From Caballeronia sordidicola (GTDB lineage: Bacteria; Pseudomonadota; Gammaproteobacteria; Burkholderiales; Burkholderiaceae), in contig NZ_MTHB01000159.1 of the NCBI RefSeq assembly GCF_002220365.1, positions 115,353-179,352 of the forward strand: DNA of 64,000 bases. Reading direction: 5' to 3'. Positions within the stretch are counted from its first letter, which is position 1. Each line of letters opens with the position of its first letter. This document shows positions 18,017-26,198 of the stretch, in pieces. Made by a program: the position numbers and the translations under genes. Under the pieces are notes generated by a model. The model made no database searches. It had not been told where the DNA came from and saw nothing but the letters and a program-made list of their open reading frames with translations.

Positions 18017-19240
18017 TTAGTCGTCGATGGCGTCATACAGATGGCGCTCGAACACGGCTGCCATCGGAAAGGGTTCCACGCTGCGTCGCTGGATCAGCAT
18101 GATGCCGATCATGTTTTCCACCGGATCGGCGAACCAGTTCGTGCCAAGCGCACCGGGCCAACCGAACGAACCCGCAGAACGATATCCGAGCGTGCGTTGT
18201 TGCGCTGGATCGTCAACGATGGCCAAGCCCAATCCAAACCCTTGGCCCCCCCACACGATCTGCCCAAACGCCGGAATCCGGCGCTGATCACGCGACAGGA
18301 AATTCGTGCGCATGAGGTCCACCGACCGATGCGACAGCAGACGCGGACCGCACGCGCGTTCATCGGCATCGCCTTGCAAACGGCCGCGGCCGAGCAGCAG
18401 GCGGGCGAAACGCAGATAGTCGTCGGCAGTGGAAACAAGACCGCCGCCGCCGTTTTGAAAACGCCGGGGGTTGGCAAAGCGGCTTGATGCCGGATGATCT
18501 TCCACCACGCGTAGTCGCGTAACAGGATCAATGGCATAGGCCACCGACAAGCGCCCGAGTTTTTCAGGCGGCACCACGAAGCCAGTGTCTGTCATTGCCA
18601 ATGGCTCGAAGATGCGCGTACGCAAGAACGCATCAAGCGACAACCCGCTGATGCGCTGGATCAGCGCACCGAGGACATCGGTGGAAATACCGTAGTGCCA
18701 GCGCGTGCCGGGCTGGAACATCAGGGGCAACTCGGCCACGCGGTTCAGCCATGCACCTGGATCAACCGATCCATCGACGCCGTTGAAGATGTTGCCGTAG
18801 GCGTCGGCTAACGCACCGAACGCAGTGAAGTGATAAGCGAACCCGGCGCGGTGCGTGAGCAGATCGAGCAACGTGATGGGGACACGGGCGGGTTCTGTGC
18901 GCTCGAGCGGCCCAGCGGGGTCTTTGAGCACCTTGGGGTTAGCCAGTTCGGGCAACCAGCGCGACACCGGGTCGTCGAGCGCGATGCGGCCTTCTTCCAC
19001 CAGCATCAAGGCAGCGACGCTCGTTACGGGTTTCGTCATGGAAGCAATGCGAAACAGCGTGTCGCGCGTCATGGGCGTGAGGGTTTCGCTGTCGCTGCTA
19101 CCGAGCGTGTCGACCCGGGCTATTTTGCCGTGCCGCCAGACCAGGGTGACGCAGCCGGCAACGTCGCCGGTCTCGACAAACTGCTGCATCGCGGTACGAG
19201 TGCGCTCAAGGCGCGTGGCGCTGAATCCCGCGTCGGACAT
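18017..19240 (-). CDS. Serine hydrolase, class C beta-lactamase/esterase family
   Basis: The 407-residue protein has the SxxK nucleophile motif as SMTKPVTSVAAL near residue 70 and a Tyr motif as YGISTDVLG near 180. A conserved WGG-type stretch lies toward the C-terminus (IVWGGQGFGLGL). Relatives such as EstB hydrolyse esters and sometimes peptides or beta-lactams. There is no signal peptide, so it is probably cytoplasmic, which makes penicillin resistance unlikely. The gene is monocistronic. Confidence 0.9.
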   Translation of the reverse strand: MSDAGFSATRLERTRTAMQQFVETGDVAGCVTLVWRHGKIARVDTLGSSDSETLTPMTRDTLFRIASMTKPVTSVAALMLVEEGRIALDDPVSRWLPELANPKVLKDPAGPLERTEPARVPITLLDLLTHRAGFAYHFTAFGALADAYGNIFNGVDGSVDPGAWLNRVAELPLMFQPGTRWHYGISTDVLGALIQRISGLSLDAFLRTRIFEPLAMTDTGFVVPPEKLGRLSVAYAIDPVTRLRVVEDHPASSRFANPRRFQNGGGGLVSTADDYLRFARLLLGRGRLQGDADERACGPRLLSHRSVDLMRTNFLSRDQRRIPAFGQIVWGGQGFGLGLAIVDDPAQQRTLGYRSAGSFGWPGALGTNWFADPVENMIGIMLIQRRSVEPFPMAAVFERHLYDAIDD

Positions 19241-19379
19241 TCAATAAACCTCTTGGTACGCATTTTCTCAGCACGTCATTTAATCACGCCGGAAATGGGA
19301 CTCCAAGGGAAGATGTACCTCCGGTTGTAACTCCGTGACACAAAGCGGGAAAACAGACTATCGAAAACTTGTTTAAGGT

Positions 19380-19598
19380 TCAAATGAGAGAGCAGTTCAA
19401 TCCGATGCTGGCTTCAAGCTGTTCGAGCCGGACGTTGATGCGCTGCATGCGCGATTGCTGCGCGGGCACAAGCGCGCTGGATGCGACCAGATCAACCCGA
19501 TTACGCCAGTAAGACAAAGGGATGCGGTCATCAGCGGAAATTCTTCCGATTACCTGCTCCAGATGGAGAATATCTGTTTCGATTTGCCGATGATTCAT
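19380..19598 (-). CDS. Hypothetical small helical protein, 72 aa
   Basis: The ATG at 19598 follows a GGAG eight bases upstream. The product (MNHRQIETDILHLEQVIGRI...) is predicted mostly helical, with a coiled-coil-like heptad pattern at both ends and no cysteines before residue 69. I do not recognise the family. The nearby divergent gene is a LuxR-type regulator. Confidence 0.55.
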   Translation of the reverse strand: MNHRQIETDILHLEQVIGRISADDRIPLSYWRNRVDLVASSALVPAQQSRMQRINVRLEQLEASIGLNCSLI

Positions 19599-19877
19599 TC
19601 ACTACTCCAAGGTAGATGTTGTTTTTACTTTTTATGAAACGAGTTCAAGGCAACACACGGAACAGATAACCGTTTCCGGTGTCATAAACAGGATGCTCTG
19701 AGTTTGCACAATGCGCAGCACGTGCCGCCGGAAAAGAGGCAGCACAGGCTTCGGGAGCGCTTCCTGCAGAGTATCGAAACATGCGGGGTGATGTATATTC
19801 CGCAAATGCGGAACAGTAAAAATGCAATAAGCCGGCGTTTCGGATCGGCAAATTATCCGCATGACAGGAGAAAATGG

Positions 19878-20993
19878 ATGCTTTTTGAAAGCGACCAATA
19901 CGATCAGGCCGTCAATGCTATATATGAAACGCTTACGCGCCCTCGCACGTGGCATGCCGTATGTGCTGCAATCGCCGCCTTGATTGGCGCACGTGCAGTC
20001 TGGATAACCGTCGGCGATGAGAACCCGGCTAATGTGCATTTCGAGAACTCTCGATATCCAGATAATACGGATCATTACAACTCCTTAGGAATCAGGCCGG
20101 CGCAAACGGCGGAAAATTCAATTGAATCGTTTGCGCGCTTCGAATTGGATCGGAAAGGGGTTGAATCAGGGAACATAAGCGCGTCGGGACGTGTTTCAAG
20201 CCGGCCTATTCTCAAAACTGGCGAATTGCTGATCACGCTGCTTTGTGAGTTTGTATCGGAGGGGGAGGCTTTTATCCAGTTGGAGCGGCGCTGGCTGGAT
20301 CGCCTGATGCCGCATCTTTCGCGCGCTGCACAACTTCAGGACCCACGTCATTTCGCAACGCCCGAGCTTTTCGCCCGCGTTCCCCGCGTTCCCCGCGTTC
20401 CCCGCGTTCCCTTTCTCGACGAATGGCGTCAACCGGCCCTGCTCGTCGCACTAACCGGGAAGGTGCTCCGCTTTAACGACGTAACCACGCAGTTGCTGGG
20501 GCGAACCAGGTTGGTTCAGGTCATCGACGGCAAGCTTGAACTGCAAGGCGCGGCGCAACGCCGGATCCTGGACGAATGTCGTGCGGCGGCAGACGTGACG
20601 CCGGCGTATAGGATGCTTCGGCTGACAGAAGAGCGCCACGGGGAGCCTGCGGGTCAAGACGCCCTATACGTGTTTTATCGCCCGGTCGCAGTGAACCGCG
20701 AGCACGCCGCGCTGCTCACGTTCTATCACCCGGATTCACCGCCTATTGTCGATCCCGATCTGCTCGCGAGCGCGTTCGACCTGACGCCGGCGGAGTGCCG
20801 CGTGGCTTGTCATATGGCGGAAGGGCGCACGCCCAAGGAGATAGCCGGGAGGATCGGCGTGCAGCACGACACCGTGCGCAAGCAGTTGCAGGCGATCTAT
20901 CAGAAGACGGCAACGAATCGTCAAGTCGATCTGATTCGGCTGCTGCTCAACCTGCCCGCGCACCCGGCGCCGGTTTGTCCGCCGCCGGTTTAG
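19878..20993 (+). CDS. LuxR-type transcriptional regulator
   Basis: The product has 371 residues. The C-terminal HTH (about 305-360) shows the LuxR signature FDLTPAECRVACHMAEGRTPKEIA and HDTVRKQLQAIYQKT. The N-terminal 290 residues would form a PAS/GAF-like sensor and do not match acyl-homoserine-lactone receptors by eye. The start at 19878 follows an AGGAG site; a longer frame from 19704 is not supported. A run of four RVP tripeptides near residues 166-178 comes from a 9-bp tandem repeat (20375-20410). Confidence 0.85.
   Translation: MLFESDQYDQAVNAIYETLTRPRTWHAVCAAIAALIGARAVWITVGDENPANVHFENSRYPDNTDHYNSLGIRPAQTAENSIESFARFELDRKGVESGNISASGRVSSRPILKTGELLITLLCEFVSEGEAFIQLERRWLDRLMPHLSRAAQLQDPRHFATPELFARVPRVPRVPRVPFLDEWRQPALLVALTGKVLRFNDVTTQLLGRTRLVQVIDGKLELQGAAQRRILDECRAAADVTPAYRMLRLTEERHGEPAGQDALYVFYRPVAVNREHAALLTFYHPDSPPIVDPDLLASAFDLTPAECRVACHMAEGRTPKEIAGRIGVQHDTVRKQLQAIYQKTATNRQVDLIRLLLNLPAHPAPVCPPPV
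20375..20410 (+). repeat. Four tandem 9-bp repeats inside the LuxR-type gene
   Basis: The unit CCGCGTTCC is repeated four times and encodes Arg-Val-Pro tandemly. Copy-number changes would keep the frame and alter the linker length by three residues each. Confidence 0.85.
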
Positions 20994-21030
20994 AGGCTTG
21001 GAGTCTTGGCTTTTGAAACAAGGCCAGCCG

Positions 21031-21297
21031 TTACTTCGCCCTGCACGCGATCAACAGGCTGTTCTGGCCGTTGTCGCTGCTTTGATCAAGGACGTCGTAA
21101 CTGCCTGCACACAATGCGCGGGCATTTTCCTGGCAATTGCTCCAGCCGCCGTTAGCCGGGCACTGGATCATGCTGGTCGGGCGGCCATCGGATGAAAAGA
21201 GCGGCGGCGCGCTGCTACACGCAGACAACACCGACACCGCAGCCGCAAGCGGCAACAGCGCCAGGAAACGCGATGCTCGTACGCTGGAAATCTTCAT
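21031..21297 (-). CDS. Small lipoprotein, 88 aa
   Basis: The signal sequence MKISSVRASRFLALLPLAAA ends in a lipobox VLSAC near residue 27. The mature domain has four further cysteines (QCPANGGWSNCQENARALC and a last LLIAC), suggesting two disulphides in the periplasm. Its function is unknown. Confidence 0.8.
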   Translation of the reverse strand: MKISSVRASRFLALLPLAAAVSVLSACSSAPPLFSSDGRPTSMIQCPANGGWSNCQENARALCAGSYDVLDQSSDNGQNSLLIACRAK

Positions 21298-21431
21298 CCG
21301 GAACCCCTTTTTAACGCTGTTTTTATTGATTCCGCGAGTATGCCACGGGGAGCTTTCGGCTTGCCTCCTTGGCTGTGCGGGTCGTGCGCTGGAGCGAAAC
21401 CGACACGGACATATCCGCAGCCACGTTCGCG

Positions 21432-21680
21432 CTACTTTTGAAGCCCCCAGATGTCGCTGTCGATCATCTCGACGCGGGCGTCGATCTTCGCTTTCGCATC
21501 GGCGAGTGCCTGATTGTAGAAATGCGCGCCAATGATCTTCGATAACTCATCCAGCCATTCCTTCGCCTCGAACTGCCCAAGCCGGGCATCGAAGCGTTCT
21601 TGCGCCAGGCGCTGCAACTGGTCGATCGCAAGGGCTTCGTACTCGCGGGATAACACCGTCTTGTTAGTCTCTTTGCTCAT
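21432..21680 (-). CDS. DUF2164 family protein
   Basis: The 82-residue product carries the DUF2164 features LQRLAQERFDARLGQFEAKE and AHFYNQALADAKAKI. Function is unknown. I chose the ATG at 21680, nine bases after GGGAG. A TTG at 21701 would overlap the upstream regulator's stop. It lies directly downstream of the sigma-54 regulator on the same strand and may be cotranscribed. Confidence 0.82.
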   Translation of the reverse strand: MSKETNKTVLSREYEALAIDQLQRLAQERFDARLGQFEAKEWLDELSKIIGAHFYNQALADAKAKIDARVEMIDSDIWGLQK

Positions 21681-21697
21681 GTCTTTTGGCTCCCGGT

Positions 21698-23152
21698 TCA
21701 AACTTCTATGCCTAATGCGACGATCTTCTTGTACATCGTCGCCCGGCCAATGCCAATGCGCTGCGCCGCCTCCGCCACGCGGCCGCCGCTTGCACGCAGG
21801 GCTTCCGCCAGGAACCGCTTTTCGAAGCCTCCCATGGCCTCGGCGTAGGACATTATGTGGGATTCGCCGGTTTCCTCCGCCACGCCCGCGGGTTCCCGCG
21901 ATGCCACCGCACTCGCTGTACCCATGAAGGCGCCGAGCGCGCGCGCATCGATATGCTCACTGTCCGACAACATCACCGCACGCTCCAGCACGTTGCGCAA
22001 CTCGCGCACGTTGCCGGGCCACGAATACGCGGCGAGCAGACGTAGCGCGTCGTCGTGAAGCACGAACTGACCGGCGTGCCGAGGGCGGGCATCGGCGGAA
22101 AGCTCCTCGAGCATGGCGTACACCAGCGCCTCGATATCCCCCGCCCGCTCCCGCAACGGCGGCGCGTGAATGGACAACACGTTCAGCCGATAAAACAAGT
22201 CCGCCCGAAACCGGCCGCTGGCCACCAGCGCCGGCAAATCCGCCGACGTCGCAGCAATGATCCGCACATCCGTGCGCACGATCCGGTTCGACCCCAGCGG
22301 TTCGAACTCCTTCTCTTGCAGCACGCGCAGCAACTTGCCCTGCAACACGAGCGGCATGTCGCCAATTTCGTCGAGGAAAAGCGTGCCGCCATCGGCCAGT
22401 TCGAACTTGCCCACACGGCCTTTGCGATCCGCGCCCGTGTAGGCGCCCGCCGCCGCGCCGAAAAACTCCACTTCCAGCAGCGTGTCCGGAATCGCCGCGA
22501 CATTCACGCTCACGAGCGGCCGCGCCGCGCGCGTGGATGCGCCGTGAATCGCATGCGCCAGCAGCTCCTTGCCGGTGCCCGTTTCGCCGGACAGCAGCAC
22601 GGGCGAATCGACTTGCGCCGCGCGTCGCGCCTGACGTTTGACATCGAGGCTCGCAGCGCTCGTCCCCACGAAACTCGCGAACGTGTATTTCGCACGCCGC
22701 GCCTGCGCGAGCGATTGCCGCGTCGCGATCAGTTCCTGCTGCACGCGCGAGTAGTGCGAAAAAAGCGGCGTGAGCGCCTTCATTTCGTCGAAGAGCGCGA
22801 AACCAATTGCGCCGACCGTCTGGCCGAAATCGTCCTTCAGCGGCAGGCGCGTGACGACCAGCGGCTCGCGATCCGTTTCCAGCAGATCGAGCAGGATCGG
22901 CTTGCCCGTTGTCACGACCTCGCGCATCAGGCTGTTCGGAATCACCGCTTCGCAATCGCGCCCGATCGCTTCTTGCGGGTCCGAAAACCCGAAGCGTGCC
23001 GCGTAGCGTTTGTTGATCCAGACGACCCGCGCTTCTTTGTCGACGATAAACGTGCCTTCGCTAAAATTCTCGAAGGTCTTGAAAAGCGAATCCATCGCGC
23101 GACGCAAAACGTCGCTGTAATCGACGGGGACATGCGTCCAATCGTTGTGCAT
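21698..23152 (-). CDS. Sigma-54-dependent transcriptional activator with PAS domain
   Basis: The 484-residue protein has an N-terminal PAS domain (about 20-125) and a central AAA+ domain with Walker A GETGTGKE near 195 and GAYTGA (a natural variant of GAFTGA) near 240. Walker B is TLFLDEIGD, followed by the R-finger region and a C-terminal Fis-type HTH (AEAAQRIGIGRATMYKKI). It opens promoters held by sigma-54 RNA polymerase. It is divergent from the GntP permease and hydroxybutyrate dehydrogenase genes, which have a -24/-12 promoter, so I infer that it activates them in response to a metabolite sensed by the PAS domain. Confidence 0.93.
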   Translation of the reverse strand: MHNDWTHVPVDYSDVLRRAMDSLFKTFENFSEGTFIVDKEARVVWINKRYAARFGFSDPQEAIGRDCEAVIPNSLMREVVTTGKPILLDLLETDREPLVVTRLPLKDDFGQTVGAIGFALFDEMKALTPLFSHYSRVQQELIATRQSLAQARRAKYTFASFVGTSAASLDVKRQARRAAQVDSPVLLSGETGTGKELLAHAIHGASTRAARPLVSVNVAAIPDTLLEVEFFGAAAGAYTGADRKGRVGKFELADGGTLFLDEIGDMPLVLQGKLLRVLQEKEFEPLGSNRIVRTDVRIIAATSADLPALVASGRFRADLFYRLNVLSIHAPPLRERAGDIEALVYAMLEELSADARPRHAGQFVLHDDALRLLAAYSWPGNVRELRNVLERAVMLSDSEHIDARALGAFMGTASAVASREPAGVAEETGESHIMSYAEAMGGFEKRFLAEALRASGGRVAEAAQRIGIGRATMYKKIVALGIEV

Positions 23153-23170
23153 CCGTGTCTCGTGAGGTTT

Positions 23171-23184
23171 TCTCTATATAGAGA
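23171..23184. promoter_or_regulatory. Perfect palindrome, candidate activator site
   Basis: TCTCTATATAGAGA is a perfect 14-bp palindrome 18 bases upstream of the activator start and about 175 bases upstream of the -24 element of the GntP promoter. That distance suits a sigma-54 upstream activating sequence and also autoregulation. Confidence 0.55.
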
Positions 23185-23352
23185 CAGAGTATCTCGAAAC
23201 GTGGAAATACGGCAAGATTACCGTCATGCATTGTGTGACCGGCCGTTCGGGCGAATTTTACGTCATCGCGTTGTCTCGATTGGTAGACATCATCCAAGGC
23301 GCATGGGGCACACCGGAACCGCGGACCCTTGCTGGGCAATGCTTCCTGGTCT

Positions 23353-23370
23353 TTGGCATGAATGCTGCAT
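23353..23370 (+). promoter_or_regulatory. Sigma-54 (-24/-12) promoter
   Basis: TTGGCATGAATGCTGCAT has GG and GC exactly ten bases apart (23355-56 and 23367-68) and matches the consensus TTGGCAC-N5-TTGC closely. It lies about 85 bases before the GntP start, opposite a sigma-54 activator gene. Confidence 0.75.
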
Positions 23371-23452
23371 AGAGGGCGCATCCTTTCCGGACGGCTATAG
23401 CTTTTGCTATTGCTGTTGCTTGCCGGGACACACAACAACTAACGGAGACTCA

Positions 23453-24853
23453 ATGTCGTTCATCATCGTCCTCGCCGCCCTGGCGTTTCTCATGCTGGCC
23501 GCGTATCGCGGATACAGCGTGATCCTGGTGGCGCCGCTCGCCGCGCTCGCCGCAGTTCTTCTGACGGAGCCCGCCGCCGTCGCGCCGGTGTTCTCCGGCA
23601 TCTTCATGGAGAAAATGGTCGGCTTCGTGAAGTTGTATTTCCCCGTGTTCCTGCTCGGCGCCGTATTCGGCAAAGTGGTGGAATTGTCGGGATTCTCCGA
23701 ATCCATCGTGGCCGCCGCCATTCGATACATCGGCAAGACGCGCGTCAATGCGGTGATTGTCGCGGTGTGCGCGTTGCTCACCTATGGCGGCGTGTCGCTG
23801 TTCGTGGTCGTGTTCGCGGTCTATCCGTTCGCGGCCGAAATGTACCGGCAGAGCAATATTCCGAAGCGGCTGATGCCCGGCGCCATCGCGCTCGGTGCGT
23901 TCTCGTTCACCATGGATTCGCTGCCGGGCACGCCGCAGATCCAAAACATCATTCCCACGACCTTCTTCAAGACCACCGGTTGGGCCGCGCCGTGGCTCGG
24001 CACCATTGGCTCGCTGTTTATCGTCGTGGTCGGGCTGACGTTCCTGGAGTGGCGCCGCCGTTCAGTCATGGCAACGGGTGAGGGTTACGGCACATCGCTC
24101 GTGAACGAGCCGGAACGCGTGGAAAGCACGCATTTGCCGAATCCGCTGCTCGCGGTTGCACCCCTTGTGCTGGTTGGCGTCGCGAACTTCGTGCTGACCA
24201 AGATGATCCCGGTCTGGTACGGCGAAAGTTATTCGGTGGCCGCCAACGTACTGCCGGGCATTCACACGCCGGTTGTCACGCCGATCAAGGCGGTTGTCGC
24301 GATCTGGGCCGTGGAAGGCGCGTTGCTGCTAGGCATCCTGCTGGTTGTCTTGACGGCGTTCGCACGCGTGCGCGAACGCTTTGCCGTAGGAACGAAAGCG
24401 GCAGTCGGCGGTGCGTTGCTCGCCTCATTGAACACCGCGTCCGAGTACGGTTTCGGGGGCGTGATTGCAGCGTTGCCGGGGTTTATCGTGGTCAGCGATG
24501 CGCTCAAGAGCATCCCGAATCCGCTCGTGAATGCGGCAGTGTCCGTGAGCTCGCTGGCAGGCATCACGGGCTCGGCGTCGGGCGGCATGAGCATCGCGCT
24601 GGCCGCCATGTCGGACACGTTCATCAAAGGCGCGCAAGCGGCACATATTCCGCTGGAGGTGCTGCATCGCGTGGTCGCCATGGCGAGCGGCGGCATGGAC
24701 ACGCTGCCGCATAACGGCGCGGTGATCACGTTGCTCGCCGTGACCGGGTTGACCCACCGCGAGTCGTATCGCGATATCTTCGCCGTGACGATCATCAAGA
24801 CGCTGGCCGTGTTTTTCGTGATCGCGGTGTACTACACAACCGGGCTGGTTTAA
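23453..24853 (+). CDS. GntP family permease
   Basis: The 466-residue integral membrane protein has about 12-14 hydrophobic segments, beginning MSFIIVLAALAFLMLAAYRGY. The family motif GFGGVIAALPGF and the conserved region SVSSLAGITGSASGGMSIAL are present. GntP members import gluconate or related hydroxy acids with protons; next to 3-hydroxybutyrate dehydrogenase a hydroxybutyrate-like substrate is likely. The ATG at 23453 follows GGAGACTCA. It is preceded by a sigma-54 promoter and followed after 138 bases by the dehydrogenase gene. Confidence 0.9.
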   Translation: MSFIIVLAALAFLMLAAYRGYSVILVAPLAALAAVLLTEPAAVAPVFSGIFMEKMVGFVKLYFPVFLLGAVFGKVVELSGFSESIVAAAIRYIGKTRVNAVIVAVCALLTYGGVSLFVVVFAVYPFAAEMYRQSNIPKRLMPGAIALGAFSFTMDSLPGTPQIQNIIPTTFFKTTGWAAPWLGTIGSLFIVVVGLTFLEWRRRSVMATGEGYGTSLVNEPERVESTHLPNPLLAVAPLVLVGVANFVLTKMIPVWYGESYSVAANVLPGIHTPVVTPIKAVVAIWAVEGALLLGILLVVLTAFARVRERFAVGTKAAVGGALLASLNTASEYGFGGVIAALPGFIVVSDALKSIPNPLVNAAVSVSSLAGITGSASGGMSIALAAMSDTFIKGAQAAHIPLEVLHRVVAMASGGMDTLPHNGAVITLLAVTGLTHRESYRDIFAVTIIKTLAVFFVIAVYYTTGLV

Positions 24854-24991
24854 GGCTTTCTGCTTTTGGTTTCTGCCCTTTGCATCGGCGGCGTTCGTTG
24901 AAGGCCGCCGATGCATGCCTCCCTCCGTGATCCGCATCTGGCAAACTTTGCGGCAGCCCCTTCCCTATTCCTCTCCCACAGGACTTCCCCC

Positions 24992-25792
24992 ATGACCTCA
25001 TCCGCAGCAGCACCGCTCGCCGGCAAAACCGCGCTCGTCACCGGATCGACGAGCGGCATCGGCCTTGGAATCGCTACCGCGCTGGCGCAAGCCGGCGCGA
25101 ATCTCGTGTTGAACGGCTTCGGTGACGCCACTGTCATCCAGGGCGCCATCGCACAAATCGAACAGCACGGCGTGAAGGCGGTGCATCACGGCGCGGACAT
25201 GTCGAAGTCCGCTGAGATCGAAGCAATGATCGCCTTCGCCATCGAGCAATTCGGCGCCGTCGATGTGCTCGTGAACAACGCGGGCATTCAGCACGTGGCG
25301 ACGATTGATACCTTCCCCGTCGACAAGTGGGACGCGATCATCGCGATCAACCTGAGCTCGGCCTTTCATACCATGCGTGTGGCATTGCCGAAGATGCGCG
25401 ACAGCGGCTGGGGTCGCGTGATCAATATTGCGTCGGCACATGGGCTGGTCGGGTCGGTGGGAAAATCGGCTTACGTGGCGGCGAAGCACGGCATTGTCGG
25501 CCTGACGAAAGTGGCCGCGCTCGAAAACGCGCGCACGGGCGTGACGGTGAATGCGATCTGCCCGGGATTCGTGCTGACGCCGCTGGTGCAGAAGCAGATC
25601 GACGATATCGCGACGCGCGACAACATTTCGCCAGATGCGGCTCGCTCGAAGTTGCTGGGAGAGAAACAGCCGTCGGAGCAGTTTGTTACGCCGCAACAGA
25701 TCGGCAAACTGGCCGTGTTCCTGTGCTCGGAAGGCGCCGATGAAATGCGCGGTGCAGCGCTGCAGATCGATGGCGGCTGGACGTCGCAGTAA
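24992..25792 (+). CDS. bdhA: 3-hydroxybutyrate dehydrogenase (SDR family)
   Basis: The 266-residue Rossmann enzyme shows the cofactor motif GSTSGIGLGIA near residue 20, NNAG near 97, a serine in INIASAHG and the catalytic YVAAK. The C-terminal ALQIDGGWTSQ is typical of bacterial D-3-hydroxybutyrate dehydrogenases, which oxidise 3-hydroxybutyrate to acetoacetate with NAD. The start at 24992 is inferred from homologue length; the ribosome site is weak (CAGGACTT). It is probably cotranscribed with the GntP permease as an uptake-and-oxidation pair. Confidence 0.9.
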   Translation: MTSSAAAPLAGKTALVTGSTSGIGLGIATALAQAGANLVLNGFGDATVIQGAIAQIEQHGVKAVHHGADMSKSAEIEAMIAFAIEQFGAVDVLVNNAGIQHVATIDTFPVDKWDAIIAINLSSAFHTMRVALPKMRDSGWGRVINIASAHGLVGSVGKSAYVAAKHGIVGLTKVAALENARTGVTVNAICPGFVLTPLVQKQIDDIATRDNISPDAARSKLLGEKQPSEQFVTPQQIGKLAVFLCSEGADEMRGAALQIDGGWTSQ

Positions 25793-25876
25793 CGTCTGCG
25801 TGTGAGTCGAAAAGCGGAGCGCGTGCCTGAGGTGGCAACCGTTGGTACTATCGGGGTTGTTAGAACGGAGACTCCG

Positions 25877-26110
25877 ATGACGGCTGAACACAATCGAACA
25901 GAAGAAGCGCGGGCGATGGAGCGTATCGTCAATGCCACGCGGCAGGTGCAGACCGCGTTTACGGCGTTGCAGGGACACTTTCCGCCCGATGGTGACGGCC
26001 GGCCGTCGCAGATGGCATTGCAGACCTTCGATGCCGCGCTCCAGGAGCTGGAGGAAGCGCAAGCCGCGTTCGACACCATGTTGAACGACCTGTTCGACGG
26101 AAACCGCTAG
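25877..26110 (+). CDS. Hypothetical small acidic protein, 77 aa
   Basis: The ATG at 25877 follows CGGAG six bases upstream. The product is helical and acidic (VNATRQVQTAFTALQGHFPP... LEEAQAAFDTMLNDL), with no cysteine, signal or membrane segment. I do not recognise the family. Confidence 0.65.
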   Translation: MTAEHNRTEEARAMERIVNATRQVQTAFTALQGHFPPDGDGRPSQMALQTFDAALQELEEAQAAFDTMLNDLFDGNR

Positions 26111-26198
26111 AAGGGTTAGGTCTAGGTTTGATTCGTTCGCGACCGCATGACAGGCCGGCAACCGCCAGCCACGGCGCGAACGGATCCGCAAAAAACCC

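Noticed and set aside
22055..23452. Long plus-strand frame fused to the GntP permease start
   Set aside because: It is antisense to the well-supported sigma-54 activator, is Arg/Gln/His-rich, and a ribosome site plus sigma-54 promoter mark 23453 as the real start.
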